Made by a program: the position numbers and the translations under genes. From positions 1 through 64,000 of the forward strand of contig CALCXM010000083.1 of the NCBI GenBank assembly GCA_937905825.1: 64,000 nt of DNA, in the 5' to 3' direction. Origin of the DNA: an uncultured bacterium (GTDB taxonomy: Bacteria; Planctomycetota; UBA1135; GCA-002686595). Positions 26,786 through 36,987 of the stretch are shown in pieces; the first letter of the stretch is position 1, and each line of letters opens with the position of its first letter. A model generated the notes under the pieces. The model worked only from the letters and a program-made list of their open reading frames with translations, searched no databases and was not told the DNA's origin.

Positions 26786-27646
26786 ATGATCAAAACGACC
26801 CACCTCGCTGCTCTCGTAGCAGCCTCCCTGACCCTTCACGGGGGATCGGCTGCGGCAACGTCCGCTGCCCCTTCCGCTGCGAAGACCTTCTCCACCCCCA
26901 GCACCCCGCTCGCGACGAGTTCGCCAGAGCTGAGTTCCCCTGAGGAAGAGAAGGAAAATTTCGAGGTGGTCAATTTCAAGACCCGTGACGATCAGGCGAT
27001 CAGCGCTCGCCTCTACATCCCGCGCAAGAATGGTCGCGCCCCCGCCGTGCTCCTCGTGCACGCCGCCGGAAGCAGCGCTGAGCCCCTCGATGAGTTGGCC
27101 GCCAATCTGCAGCGCAAGGGTTTCGCCGTGTTGATCCCCAACCTGCGCGGGCATGGGCCGAGCGTGTCGGAGAACTACAACTGGGCCAAGGACACGGACG
27201 CCGACGTGCGCACCAAATCTTGGTCCCTCGCTGTGCGCGACTTGGAAGCCTCCACGGACTTCATGCGCGGGCACGACAGCATCCACAACTCCAACCTGTC
27301 CATCGTCGGAGTCGGCGCTGGCGCCCTGCTCGCCACGCGCTACGCAGTGCAGGACGAGAACACGCGGGCCATCGCCCTGATCGCCCCCGATCCCGAAAAC
27401 TACGGCTTCAACATCCTCTCGGACCTCAAAGAGCTCGGCGGCCTGCCCGTCCTGATCATGAGCGAGTCCTCGGGTCGCGGCGACAACGTTCGCATCGCGA
27501 ATGCCTCCGCCAAATCCAACGACGGGATCGAGTTTGTCGAAGTCAAGTCGTTGAAGCCCAAGAAGGATGGAGATCTCTTCTCGGACAAGCGCTTGAACTC
27601 GGAAATCACCAAGTTCATCGAGAAGCAGGCGAACCCGAAGCGCTAG
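26786..27646 (+). CDS. Exported alpha/beta-hydrolase-fold protein lacking the nucleophile
   Basis: The start MIKTTHLAALV gives a signal peptide and a 286-residue product; the longer frame has no leader. After a low-complexity Ser/Thr/Pro stretch (about 25-55) comes the fold: AVLLVHAAGSSAEPLDE (oxyanion region), GFAVLIPNLRGHG, then the elbow, which reads VGVGAGALLA. Active hydrolases have G-x-S-x-G there, so Ser is replaced by Gly. The usual downstream Asp and His are also not evident in PVLIMSESSGRGD or the tail. It is likely a non-catalytic member with a binding role. Confidence 0.8.
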   Translation: MIKTTHLAALVAASLTLHGGSAAATSAAPSAAKTFSTPSTPLATSSPELSSPEEEKENFEVVNFKTRDDQAISARLYIPRKNGRAPAVLLVHAAGSSAEPLDELAANLQRKGFAVLIPNLRGHGPSVSENYNWAKDTDADVRTKSWSLAVRDLEASTDFMRGHDSIHNSNLSIVGVGAGALLATRYAVQDENTRAIALIAPDPENYGFNILSDLKELGGLPVLIMSESSGRGDNVRIANASAKSNDGIEFVEVKSLKPKKDGDLFSDKRLNSEITKFIEKQANPKR

Positions 27647-27700
27647 CTGGCGCACGGTTGCCCTAGGCAACATTCCCCCAAGCAACATTCCCCCGCGATG

Positions 27701-27734
27701 GGACGCACTGGAGTGCCTCTGGTGCGTCCTTTTT
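27701..27734 (+). terminator. Rho-independent terminator
   Basis: Stem GGACGCAC/GTGCGTCC (8 bp, 13-base loop) is followed directly by TTTTT on the + strand, 55 bases after the hydrolase stop. The next gene is convergent. Confidence 0.88.
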
Positions 27735-27789
27735 CGTGGACTGCGCGCCACAGAGAAGACTCTGAGCGGGTCGCGGCGTACCGCCCTCG

Positions 27790-28452
27790 CTAGATCGCTC
27801 CGGCGCGCCCTTCCCCATCGTTCGTCACCTGCCAGTACTTGCCCGACTCGGTGTCCAAGCAGGTCAACCAGCCCCCGCGACCCGGGTCTGTGTCGATGCA
27901 CACCGCGTGACCGAGGTTGATCGGCAAATGCGGCGCCTTGAGTGCCGTGTGGCCACAGACCATGGTCTTGCCCGACTGGTGCGGCTTGGGCTTGCCAAAC
28001 TTCTTGTGCAGCAGGGTGAAGGACTGCTGCAGGGCGAGCGGGACGTCCGCCTCTAGGTTGGCGTGCACGAAGATGTGGCTGTCCGTTTCAACGTAGGGCA
28101 ATGCCTTGCGCAGGAACTCCCAGTGCGTTGCGGGCACATCCTTGAAGCCGCTTGCCCCGTAGGATGCGAGAGTGTCCCCACCGCCCCAGTCATCGAGCCA
28201 ATGGGCCAGCTCGCCCTTGTTGATGTTGGCGAGCAAGAACTTCTCCTCGTGGTTGCCGATCAAGCAGGTGACATCCAAGTCCGGCGGCAGGTTGAGGATG
28301 AACTCGATCACGCCCTTCGAATCGGGTCCGCGGTCGACGTAGTCCCCGAGGAAGATGATCCGATCCTGGGGCTGCGGATCAACGGCCCGCCAAAGGTGTT
28401 CAAGAGCGGCCAAGCATCCGTGGATGTCGCCGATGGCTAGTGTTCGCTTCAT
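27790..28452 (-). CDS. PP2A/ApaH-like metallophosphoesterase
   Basis: The 220-residue protein starts MKRTLAIGDIHGC. The phosphoesterase motifs are in order: GDIHG, GDYVDRGPDS, GNHE, and later HANLEAD and CGHTALKAP, providing the two-metal site. Relatives remove phosphate from Ser/Thr proteins or cleave diadenosine polyphosphates; the sequence alone does not decide which. With three Ser/Thr kinase-type genes in the window, a role as counteracting phosphatase is tempting but only inferred. It is cytoplasmic. A longer open frame upstream is Arg/Ala-rich and not used. Confidence 0.92.
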   Translation of the reverse strand: MKRTLAIGDIHGCLAALEHLWRAVDPQPQDRIIFLGDYVDRGPDSKGVIEFILNLPPDLDVTCLIGNHEEKFLLANINKGELAHWLDDWGGGDTLASYGASGFKDVPATHWEFLRKALPYVETDSHIFVHANLEADVPLALQQSFTLLHKKFGKPKPHQSGKTMVCGHTALKAPHLPINLGHAVCIDTDPGRGGWLTCLDTESGKYWQVTNDGEGRAGAI

Positions 28453-28523
28453 AGGAGTGAGTCTGTCTATAGCACATATCACGGGGCCTGGCTGCCCTCG
28501 GCGAGTCGCAGCCCCTCGATTGG

Positions 28524-29399
28524 CTAGGCCTTGCGCAAGAGTTCGACGAATTGCGCGGCTGCCGGGGAGAGGGGCCGGTCGCGCTTGCGCAGGATGGCCA
28601 TTTGGCGTTCGATCTTGAGCCCGGTGACGGGCAGCACGCGCACGCCCTCGGGGTCTTGACCAACGCCCAGCTGACTGACGAAGGCCAGGCAATCCGTGGC
28701 CCCCACCATGCGCAGGATGGCGGGGATCGAGCGCAGTTCCATCACCACGTGCACACGCACGCCGGCCTCCTGCAGAGCACCATCGATCAAGGACCGAATC
28801 GCGCTCGGGGATTCGAAGCCAACCAAGTCCTGGTCCTCGAGGCTCGTCACGTGAATGCGACTCTTGTGGGCCAAGGGATGCTGCTTCGAAACCACGAGCA
28901 CGATTCGGTCCCGACGCAAGGGCAAGACCTCCACCGCGTCCGAGGAGACCGGCAGGGTCACGATGCCCAGTTCGATGCGTTCCTCGAGCACGTCCCGTTC
29001 CACGTCACGACTGCCCGCTTCCTTCACCTGAAACAGAATCCCGGGGTGACTGCGTTGGAACTGGGCGATGGCGGAAGGCAGCAGAAAGGAAACCGCGGTG
29101 GCCCCGCCCCCCAAGCGCACGATTCCCGTGTCCATGCTGGAGATGGCGGAGACCGAGTCCTTTAGGTGATCCCAACGGTCCACCAGGTCCGAGCCCAGCC
29201 GTTGCACGAGACGCCCCTCCTCCGTGAGTTGCACCCCCTGGCGTGAACGCTGGAAGAGTTCTGCGCCGAGATCCGACTCCAATTGCTGCAAGCGCCTGGA
29301 GAGCGCTGGCTGGGTCAGAAACAGTCGGCGGGCCGCTGTTGTGATGGTGCCGGAGTCAGCCACCTGCAAGAAGGAGCGAAGTAGGGATAGGTCGGTCAT
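28524..29399 (-). CDS. LysR-family transcriptional regulator
   Basis: The 291 residues show the LysR plan: N-terminal winged helix ([44 protein letters not shown]), a linker helix, then a periplasmic-binding-protein-like effector domain from about residue 90. It is divergent from acnB with 167 bases between the start codons, so it may regulate acnB and itself. A short AGGA lies 7 bases before the ATG. The effector is unknown. Confidence 0.94.
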   Translation of the reverse strand: MTDLSLLRSFLQVADSGTITTAARRLFLTQPALSRRLQQLESDLGAELFQRSRQGVQLTEEGRLVQRLGSDLVDRWDHLKDSVSAISSMDTGIVRLGGGATAVSFLLPSAIAQFQRSHPGILFQVKEAGSRDVERDVLEERIELGIVTLPVSSDAVEVLPLRRDRIVLVVSKQHPLAHKSRIHVTSLEDQDLVGFESPSAIRSLIDGALQEAGVRVHVVMELRSIPAILRMVGATDCLAFVSQLGVGQDPEGVRVLPVTGLKIERQMAILRKRDRPLSPAAAQFVELLRKA

Positions 29400-29419
29400 G
29401 CGTATTTCCTATGGCGTCG

Positions 29420-29443
29420 ATGCAAAAGAACGATTTTGTGCAT
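29420..29443. promoter_or_regulatory. Candidate LysR operator
   Basis: An interrupted palindrome ATGCA...TGCAT with inner AAA...TTT (24 bases) lies 21 bases from the LysR start within the LysR-acnB spacer. It contains a T-N11-A core, the usual LysR-type recognition pattern. Binding is inferred. Confidence 0.5.
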
Positions 29444-29566
29444 GGAGGAATTCACTCTACACTCTTCGCCGGAAAGCCGAAGGAGCTGGGGTGCAAAGCC
29501 CTCAAATCCTCTGAGCAGCACCCGCACCGCGCCCAGTACAGCGAGCAAGCCTCGCACGAGAACGCC

Positions 29567-32125
29567 ATGACCAACGCCAACGAATTCCTCGCCAAGTATC
29601 GCGCCCACGTGGCCGAACGGGCCGAGCAGAGCATCCCTCCCCTGCCCCTCAGCGCCGACCAAACCGCCGCACTGGCCGAACTGCTGCAGGCCCCTCCCGC
29701 TGGCGAAGCAGAGTTCCTGATGGCGCTCTTGGAGGACCGCGTGCCCGCTGGAGTGGATGCGGCCTCCCAGGTCAAGTGCCTGTTCTTGAGCGCCATTTGC
29801 AAGGGCGAGAAGCGCTCGCCTCTGATCTCGAAAGAGAAGGCCGTGGAAATCCTCGGCAGCATGCTGGGCGGTTACAACGTCGAGAGCTTGGTGAGCCTGC
29901 TCGAGGACGAGGAGCTCGGTGAACTGGCCGCAACCCAGCTAAAGCACACCCTGCTGGTAGCCGACGCCTTCGCCTCCATCGAGGCGCTGGCCAAGGCCGG
30001 CAACGACAACGCCGCCGACGTGCTCGACTCCTGGGCAAACGCGGAATGGTTCACCAGCCGCATGCCCGTGCCCGACGAAATCACGTTGTCGGTCTTCAAA
30101 GTGGTCGGCGAGACCAACACGGACGACCTTTCCCCCGCTCCAGACGCCTGGTCGCGTCCCGACATTCCTTTGCACGCCCTCTCCATGTTGAAGATGCCCC
30201 GGGAAGGCATCACCGACGCCATCGCTCAGATCAATGAGCTAGAAGAGTCCGGCAACGCGGTGGCCTACGTGGGCGACGTGGTCGGCACCGGCTCCTCACG
30301 CAAGTCCGCCACCAACTCCGTGCTCTGGCACATCGGCGAAGACATCCCACACATTCCCAACAAGCGTGCCGGCGGCGTTTGCATCGGAGGCAAGATCGCG
30401 CCGATCTTCTTCAACACCATGGAAGACTCCGGCGCCTTGCCGATCGAGTGCGACGTGAGCAACATGGCCATGGGCGACGTGATCGTGGTCTGCCCGCACG
30501 AAGGCAAGATCCTGAATGAAGCGGGCGAGACCATCACCACCTTCGAACTGAAGACGCAAGTCTTGCTCGACGAAGTGCAAGCGGGCGGACGCATCCCGCT
30601 GATCATCGGTCGCACCCTGACGGCCCGCGCCCGCAAGAGCTTGGGGCTGGAGCCTTCCACCGAATTCCGCAATCCTCCGCAAGCACCGGACACGGGCAAG
30701 GGCTACACCCTCGCACAGAAGATGGTCGGCAAAGCCTGCGGCGTCGCTGGCGTGCGCCCCGGTTCCTACTGCGAGCCGCGCATGTCCACGGTGGGTTCCC
30801 AGGACACGACCGGCCCCATGACCCGCGACGAGTTGAAAGAGCTCGCGTGCTTGAAGTTCTCCGCGGACCTGGTGATGCAGTCCTTCTGCCACACGGCTGC
30901 GTACCCCAAGCCGGTGGACGTGGACACCCACGCGACCTTGCCGCACTTCATGCACATTCGCAACGGAGTCGCCCTCAAGCCTGGCGACGGCATCATCCAC
31001 TCTTGGATGAACCGCATGTTGATGCCCGACCAAGTGGGCACCGGCGGAGATTCGCACACGCGCTTCCCCCTGGGCATCTCGTTCCCTGCGGGCTCCGGTC
31101 TGGTGGCCTTCGCGGCTGCCCTGGGCATGATGCCCCTGGACATGCCGGAGTCGGTGCTCGTGCGTTTCAGCGGTGAGATGCAGCCGGGCATCACCCTGCG
31201 CGACATGGTCGGCGCGATTCCTTACGCCGCTATCCAACAGGGCCTCTTGACCGTGGCCAAGGCCGGCAAGAAGAACGTCTTCTCCGGTCGCATCATCGAG
31301 ATTGAGGGACTGCCGGATTTGAAGGTCGAGCAGGCCTTCGAGCTTTCCGACGCCACCGCCGAGCGTTCCGCTGCGGGTTGCACGATCAAGCTCAACCAGG
31401 AGCCGATCATCGAGTACTTGAACTCGAACATCACCATGTTGCGCTGGATGATCTCCGAGGGCTACCAGGACGCGCTGACCCTCGAGAAGCGCGCCAAGGA
31501 AATGGAAGCTTGGCTCCAAAACCCGCAGCTGATGTCTGCGGACGCGGACGCCGAGTACGCCGCCGTGATCGAGATCAACATGTCGGAGATCACCGAACCG
31601 ATCGTCGCCTGCCCCAACGATCCGGACGACGTCAAAGTGCTTTCCGACGTGCAGAACACCAAGATCGACGAGGTCTTCCTGGGTTCTTGCATGACCAACA
31701 TCGGCCACTTCCGTGCCGCGGGCGAGCTTTTGAAAGCCAACGCCAAGGCGATCCCCACCCGCCTGTGGGTGGCGCCCCCCACCAAGATGGACGAGAAGCA
31801 ACTGACCGCGGAAGGCCAGTACAGCAACTTCGCTTTGGCCGGCGCGCGCACGGAGATGCCTGGTTGTTCGCTTTGCATGGGCAACCAAGCGCGGGTGGCG
31901 GACGGCGCCACGGTGGTTTCCACCTCCACGCGCAACTTCCCCAACCGACTCGGCAATGGCGCCAACGTCTACCTGGCGTCAGCGGAGTTGGCAGCGGTCG
32001 CTTCGATCCTCGGGCGCTTCCCGACGCCAGCGGAATTCCTCGAGCGCGTGGCCCCCTTGGAAGGCAAAGCCGACGACGTGTACCGCTACTTGAACTTCGA
32101 CAAGATCGAAGAGTACGTGAGCTAG
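29567..32125 (+). CDS. acnB: Bifunctional aconitate hydratase 2 / 2-methylisocitrate dehydratase
   Basis: The start [19 protein letters not shown] matches AcnB N-termini, giving 852 residues (family about 865). The order is AcnB-specific: HEAT-like domain (1-160), swivel domain ([37 protein letters not shown]), then the Fe-S catalytic domains, with [24 protein letters not shown] and [11 protein letters not shown] supplying the cluster cysteines. It isomerises citrate and isocitrate in the TCA cycle. It is divergent from a LysR gene and ends before a strong hairpin. Confidence 0.97.
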   Translation: MTNANEFLAKYRAHVAERAEQSIPPLPLSADQTAALAELLQAPPAGEAEFLMALLEDRVPAGVDAASQVKCLFLSAICKGEKRSPLISKEKAVEILGSMLGGYNVESLVSLLEDEELGELAATQLKHTLLVADAFASIEALAKAGNDNAADVLDSWANAEWFTSRMPVPDEITLSVFKVVGETNTDDLSPAPDAWSRPDIPLHALSMLKMPREGITDAIAQINELEESGNAVAYVGDVVGTGSSRKSATNSVLWHIGEDIPHIPNKRAGGVCIGGKIAPIFFNTMEDSGALPIECDVSNMAMGDVIVVCPHEGKILNEAGETITTFELKTQVLLDEVQAGGRIPLIIGRTLTARARKSLGLEPSTEFRNPPQAPDTGKGYTLAQKMVGKACGVAGVRPGSYCEPRMSTVGSQDTTGPMTRDELKELACLKFSADLVMQSFCHTAAYPKPVDVDTHATLPHFMHIRNGVALKPGDGIIHSWMNRMLMPDQVGTGGDSHTRFPLGISFPAGSGLVAFAAALGMMPLDMPESVLVRFSGEMQPGITLRDMVGAIPYAAIQQGLLTVAKAGKKNVFSGRIIEIEGLPDLKVEQAFELSDATAERSAAGCTIKLNQEPIIEYLNSNITMLRWMISEGYQDALTLEKRAKEMEAWLQNPQLMSADADAEYAAVIEINMSEITEPIVACPNDPDDVKVLSDVQNTKIDEVFLGSCMTNIGHFRAAGELLKANAKAIPTRLWVAPPTKMDEKQLTAEGQYSNFALAGARTEMPGCSLCMGNQARVADGATVVSTSTRNFPNRLGNGANVYLASAELAAVASILGRFPTPAEFLERVAPLEGKADDVYRYLNFDKIEEYVS

Positions 32126-32167
32126 AGGGCGAGCTTCCGTTCACCAGCTGTCCAACGACGCGCAAAG

Positions 32168-32209
32168 AGAGCCGGCCCACAGCACCCATCAGTGCTGCGG
32201 GCCGGCTCT
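32168..32209. terminator. Strong hairpin between acnB and the convergent kinase gene
   Basis: An 11-bp perfect stem (AGAGCCGGCCC/GGGCCGGCTCT) is extended inward by CAGCAC/GTGCTG after a small interruption, closing a short loop. It lies about 40 bases after acnB and 47 from the kinase stop. The T-tract is weak on both strands. It is probably bidirectional. Confidence 0.75.
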
Positions 32210-32255
32210 GTTCATGCTCTCCCAGCACGGCCACAGGGCCAGAGGGAGCGGTTTA

Positions 32256-35200
32256 TCAAGCGGAGGCTGTCCCGGCAAGCTTCGCAGCTTTCCTGCGCTC
32301 CATGCCCTGCTTCACGATCTCCCTCGACCGCTTTGAGGTGGCACGCATCAAGCATGCAATCCAGACCTCCAAGCCCAAGAACACGACCAAGTGAAAGCCA
32401 TAAGCAGACAGGCCCCGCGAGCCGGACATCATGACCTGAGTGACGTCGTACCCAAACAAGAACATGGCGCTGATCGGAACCACGAACCCAGAGAAGAAGA
32501 TGTAGTTGGCGATCTTTCTCAGTCGAGGGCCCTTCACCGGATCTGGATGCCAAGACCAATACTCATCAAAGACGAGCGGAAGAGCGAAGATGCCAACCAG
32601 GTACAGCACGATGGGAATCACGTAAGACCGGGGATCTCGAAGCCCATCCGTTCCTGACCAATCCACCACCAAGAAACTCAACGCTGCCAGCCCCGCCGCC
32701 GCACTGGGAACCCACTTCCAAGGGGAGCGTGAATGGCGACAGGCCACACCACTGAGCAGGCTGAAGAGCGCCATGCGGCCCCAATACCACGCGAGTGGAA
32801 TCTGGGTTGGATACCAGGCGAACATAACCGTTGTCACCAACAGGCCGGGAGCCATGGCGTCCAGCTCGTCCTGACTTCTCGACTCCATTTCCGCCCTGTA
32901 CTTCGCACGCTCCCGCCGGATGCTGACGTGAAGGAGGCCGCCGATCAGGCCGCCGAGCAAGATAAAGACGGCAACGAGCACGACGGCCCAAAGGATGCCG
33001 CCCTTGAGCCGGCGCTTCGAGCTGCCTTCCTCGAGCCCTGCCAAGGCCTTTCCTTCGGCCGCTGAAAGCGGCGCACCGCGCTCCAGGACGCGCAGCAAGA
33101 GAGCCTCCTTCAAGTCCGCGTCTAGACGGCGGAACCCGGGCAACTGGGTCAATGCCTCGCGCTGGGCAGGGGTCTCCGCTGTGACCCAATCATGCGAAAA
33201 GGCGGTGGCCCGGAGATCGGCTGCGCTTTGCCAAGCCACCGCGTCCCAATCGGAAGAGTCCTGACTCGAATCCAAGAAGTGCAAGACGAGGAACTCGTTC
33301 AACAGCTCGGGGCCGCCCGCCTCGCGACGGAAGGCCAGGTTGCTCGCCGTGTTGATCGAACCTGGCAAGCCAGCCCGAAGTGAGTTGCTGCCCTTGGGGG
33401 AGAGCCCCGTCCCATTGGTCGCAACTTGTGGTGAATCCCAAGACAGCCGCAAGCCCCCCTGCCCCCAGTCCAGTCTCCCGGACAGTTCCACCTCCGACCA
33501 GGAGGCCCCGTTGTGAAGTCCCAGGATGTCCAGAATCCCATCCCCTGGTTTCTCGCAGAGCGCTGGAACAGGAACCAGCACTTGGACCCGCCACGGCTCT
33601 CCCACGGACACCTCGAACTCCTGAACGTGACGCAGGTGTGGTAGCGCTTCGGCAAAGTCATAGCGGATCGCAGCCAGTCGAATCCGGCGCTTCCCCTGCA
33701 TGCTGTCCGGGGCCAAAAGAGCGTGCCAGCGATTCGCCAATTGTGCTGGATCCTCTCCTGCCCAGATTGGAGGAAGCACTTTGCCGGCCAAGGCATCGTC
33801 CGTGAGCACGAACCGCAATCGCTCGTGCGCAACTCGACGCGCGCGCGCTGAACTGGCGCTGTCCAACCCATTCACTGCATCCGTGACCGCTCTGCCAAGG
33901 GACTCGGTTCGGAGTTCCGCGCAGTGTTTGCGCACGCTCTCAGAAAATCGCTTCCTGACCTCTTCGGCGGTCCCGCTGCGGGGATCCACTTGCGGGGGAA
34001 CAGCGCCCGTCACGTCCTGCAGCCAATCCAAGAGGGTCGTTTGCGAAATGCCTCCGTTCGTCAAGGAGAATTTCAGCAGATACTCTGCGCGAGACGGCAA
34101 GTCCTGCTGCGGCGCGTACCCTTCGGGATCGAGCAGTCCGCGCAGCTCAGTGCGGTCCTCCAGGGGTGTCGAGATGTCGGGCAACTCGAGCACCACTCGG
34201 CAGAGTCTTTTGACCCGGGCCAAGGCCGCAGTGGACAGATCCGTGCGGCTGAGGCCCTGCATCAACACCTCCCGAAGCCGGTAGGTGTCGCAGTGGCCAA
34301 TCGCTTCAACCCAACCGTCGGACTCCCAATTCCGACCTCCGAAGGGCACCTCATCCGACTTCACCCAGATCGAGTTTGGGGTGGCTGCGAGGACGGCCAG
34401 GAGAACGTCGGGGAGCTTGTCAGCGCATTGCTCGAGCAGCCCCCGCAATTCTGGCCCGGCCTTCCAGCGGCCCATCCTTGCACTCAGCCCGGCACTCCAC
34501 AGTCTGACAGCCCGCTCGTGGTGAGCTCGATTCCTGTCCAATAGATCGGGAATCAGGGCCCGGGCAAGCCGGGTTTCCTTGCTGCCAGGCGCCTCCCATA
34601 CGGGACGAGGCGAGCGATCTGCAGAGGAGTCCCTACGAACGTAAGCTGTGTCCTGTTCAAACTCCTTCCAGTGGTTCTCGAACTGGCTCTCGTCCTTCAG
34701 GTACGCACTGGCTTCGACAGCGCGGAACTGCCACTCCGCTAGAAGTTCGTTCACCTTCGGGTTCGCCCATCTGCTCTCCCGGGAGATGCGATCCTTCGCG
34801 CGCTTGACGAGGGAGAGCACTTGTTCCGCGCGCTCCACCAACTGGGACTCCGCACCGGATAGATTCGCCTCCTCGCACAGAAAGAGCAAGGCATCGCAGT
34901 AACCGAGTCCAATCGATCCAAGGGCAGCGCCCTCCATGCTTTCGGGGAAGTAGCGCTCGAACATGCCCACCGCTAGATGGGGCTGATCCGCAAGCGCCAA
35001 TTCCTGTGCCTCGGCCAAGAGCCCCTTCTCGAAACGCATCCCACCCAGGGGTCCCAGCAACAACAGACCGAAGACGACCACCATGACGACGACGGTCCCG
35101 ACCGCCACGCGCATGGAAGGCAAGTTGCGCTGCCAGACGTCCCGGGCTTGGTGCAGGGCCGAGGGCGGGCGGGCCAGCACCCGGCGGCCGGCTTCGAAAC

Positions 35201-36245
35201 TCTCCAAGTCTTCGAGCAGCGCACGCGCCGTGGCGTAACGATCCGCTGCCTCGCGACTCATCGCCTTCAAGCAGATCAGTTCCAAGCCCGCGGGAACCTT
35301 GCCGTCCACTTGCGAAGGGGGCACGAACTTGCCACCGGCTACCGCGTGAATGACTTGCACGAGAGTCTGTCCGGAAAACGCGCGCTTGCCCGTCAAGCAC
35401 TCGTAGAGCACAGCACCCAGGGCGTAGATGTCGGCGCTCTCACCGACGGCTTCCTTTTGCCCGCGAACTTGTTCCGGAGCCATGTAAGCGGGAGTTCCGA
35501 GGAAGTGCCCACTCATGGTCAAGTCACTGGAAACCTCCACGTCGCGCGCCAGTCCAAAGTCCACCAGGCAAGCGTTGTCTTCCTCATCGATCAAGATGTT
35601 GGCGGGCTTGATGTCGCGATGGACGAGGCCGTGGCTGTGCACGTATTGCAAGGCGCTCGCCAACTGGCGCGTCCAGCGACTAGCACGTGACGGCGTGACG
35701 GCACCCTCTTTCAAGAGACTTGCCAAAGACTGCCCTTCGATCAGATCCATGGTGAAGTAGACGCGTCCTTCGCATTCGCCCACCTCGTGCAAGCTCGCGA
35801 TGTGCGGATGGCGCAAGCGGGCCAGGCTGCGCGCTTCCCGTTTGAAGCGCTCGATGGCGCGCCGCGCTTGCATCTCGCCGGGACGCAAAACCTTGAGGGC
35901 CAACTCGCGATCCAAGCTCACCTGATGCACGCGGTAAACCACTCCCATGCCGCCGCGCCCAAGCTCGCCGCGCATCAAGTAGTCCGCCGGAAGCTCGGGC
36001 GGCGCGAGTGTTTCTAGGGCGGCGGGCAAGTCATGGCCTTCCACTTCTTCCTCGTCGAAGAACAAGAGCTCCAGCCCGCGGCGCACGCGAGCCACCTCCG
36101 CTTCCTCCAAATCGAAACGCAAAGCCCAAACCGAATCCGTGTGGGTGTTGCCCGCCTCGAAGCTCGCCTGCAATTCCTCGCTCAACTGGAAGAGCCGTTC
36201 TTCCCGTGCGCCCTGCTCGTCGGGAGTCGTGTCCTCAGGCTTCAT
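32256..36245 (-). CDS. Giant membrane Ser/Thr protein kinase
   Basis: The start MKPEDTTPDEQ overlaps the sigma stop by 11 bases and gives 1329 residues. The kinase domain is about 93-360: GRGGMGVVYR, HRDLKPANILID, VDFGLAR, GTPAYMAPEQ. A first membrane helix (about 380-405, VVVMVVVFGLLLLGP) leads to a roughly 700-residue region without recognised domains (helical first, then beta-rich around 900-1000). Another helix follows near 1085 (WAVVLVAVFILLGGLIGGLL), then a polytopic C-terminus with about six helices. The membrane tail after the sensor region is unusual for this class. Coupling with a sigma gene suggests a shared regulon. Confidence 0.92.
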   Translation of the reverse strand: MKPEDTTPDEQGAREERLFQLSEELQASFEAGNTHTDSVWALRFDLEEAEVARVRRGLELLFFDEEEVEGHDLPAALETLAPPELPADYLMRGELGRGGMGVVYRVHQVSLDRELALKVLRPGEMQARRAIERFKREARSLARLRHPHIASLHEVGECEGRVYFTMDLIEGQSLASLLKEGAVTPSRASRWTRQLASALQYVHSHGLVHRDIKPANILIDEEDNACLVDFGLARDVEVSSDLTMSGHFLGTPAYMAPEQVRGQKEAVGESADIYALGAVLYECLTGKRAFSGQTLVQVIHAVAGGKFVPPSQVDGKVPAGLELICLKAMSREAADRYATARALLEDLESFEAGRRVLARPPSALHQARDVWQRNLPSMRVAVGTVVVMVVVFGLLLLGPLGGMRFEKGLLAEAQELALADQPHLAVGMFERYFPESMEGAALGSIGLGYCDALLFLCEEANLSGAESQLVERAEQVLSLVKRAKDRISRESRWANPKVNELLAEWQFRAVEASAYLKDESQFENHWKEFEQDTAYVRRDSSADRSPRPVWEAPGSKETRLARALIPDLLDRNRAHHERAVRLWSAGLSARMGRWKAGPELRGLLEQCADKLPDVLLAVLAATPNSIWVKSDEVPFGGRNWESDGWVEAIGHCDTYRLREVLMQGLSRTDLSTAALARVKRLCRVVLELPDISTPLEDRTELRGLLDPEGYAPQQDLPSRAEYLLKFSLTNGGISQTTLLDWLQDVTGAVPPQVDPRSGTAEEVRKRFSESVRKHCAELRTESLGRAVTDAVNGLDSASSARARRVAHERLRFVLTDDALAGKVLPPIWAGEDPAQLANRWHALLAPDSMQGKRRIRLAAIRYDFAEALPHLRHVQEFEVSVGEPWRVQVLVPVPALCEKPGDGILDILGLHNGASWSEVELSGRLDWGQGGLRLSWDSPQVATNGTGLSPKGSNSLRAGLPGSINTASNLAFRREAGGPELLNEFLVLHFLDSSQDSSDWDAVAWQSAADLRATAFSHDWVTAETPAQREALTQLPGFRRLDADLKEALLLRVLERGAPLSAAEGKALAGLEEGSSKRRLKGGILWAVVLVAVFILLGGLIGGLLHVSIRRERAKYRAEMESRSQDELDAMAPGLLVTTVMFAWYPTQIPLAWYWGRMALFSLLSGVACRHSRSPWKWVPSAAAGLAALSFLVVDWSGTDGLRDPRSYVIPIVLYLVGIFALPLVFDEYWSWHPDPVKGPRLRKIANYIFFSGFVVPISAMFLFGYDVTQVMMSGSRGLSAYGFHLVVFLGLEVWIACLMRATSKRSREIVKQGMERRKAAKLAGTASA

Positions 36246-36843
36246 CGCGGAGCTCCAAGGCAGCGTCTCCAAGTCGAACGGTGGCGCGCGCCATCAAACG
36301 ACGAGCGGCGGACTCGCTCATGGCGAGTTCCTGCGCGATGTCTGTCACCGTCATGCCCCCGAAGAAGCGCAGCATGACCGCCGCGCGCTCGTCCTCGGGC
36401 AGACCCTCCAACTTCTGCTGTAGCAGTCCTTGCTCCTCCTTGCGAGCGGCGGCGGATAGAGGTCCAGTGGCGGAGCGCAGCAGTCCCTCGATCACAAGCG
36501 TGATCCCCTCCTGCCGCCCGAGTGCCTCGCGCTTTTGGGCCCCGTGATAGTCCCGGGTGTCACGAATCCGATTCTCGGCGACCGCGCACAGCCAGCGCGA
36601 GAAGGCCCCGCGGCCCCGGGGTTCCAGGGAGCCAATGTCCCGAAAGGCCGCCAAGCCGGTCTCCTGCAGGATGTCCTCCGGTTCCACGCGAGCTCGCAGA
36701 GCTTTGGACATGCGCATGCGGATGTAGAGCAAGACGCGCTCGGCGCAGGCGCCAAAGAGCACTCCAAAGGCCTCGGAATCACCGCCTTGGGCGCGCTGGA
36801 AGAGAAGCTGATTCTCAGCTCGGGTGGGGACAGATTCGGTCAT
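36235..36843 (-). CDS. ECF-type RNA polymerase sigma factor
   Basis: The start MTESVPTRAENQ gives 202 residues. Region 2: ARVEPEDILQETGLAAFRDI, then FSRWLCAVAENRIRD. Region 4: LPEDERAAVMLRFFGGMTVTDIAQELAMSESAARRLMARA, with the helix-turn-helix. Its 3' end overlaps the giant kinase start by 11 bases, so the two are translationally linked, as at 11137. Transcription is divergent from recQ. The region 36844-36987 holds both promoters. Confidence 0.92.
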   Translation of the reverse strand: MTESVPTRAENQLLFQRAQGGDSEAFGVLFGACAERVLLYIRMRMSKALRARVEPEDILQETGLAAFRDIGSLEPRGRGAFSRWLCAVAENRIRDTRDYHGAQKREALGRQEGITLVIEGLLRSATGPLSAAARKEEQGLLQQKLEGLPEDERAAVMLRFFGGMTVTDIAQELAMSESAARRLMARATVRLGDAALELRDEA

Positions 36844-36987
36844 CGCAGGAAGGAGAGGATAGCGGGCTGGGCTCCGCCGGGTCATTTGCAGAAAAGTTCC
36901 TCGGAGAAACTCAATCGCCCGCGAGCAGACCCAAAAGAGTCCCTAGAAACCGGGGCCCGGCATGCTTCAATCCGTCTCAACCACAGC

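Noticed and set aside
27667-27694. Two near-identical CAACATTCCCC copies
   Set aside because: Only two short copies; no link to a gene or site, so probably trivial.
30296-31888. 530-residue open frame antisense to acnB
   Set aside because: It is a shadow of acnB with no homology of its own.
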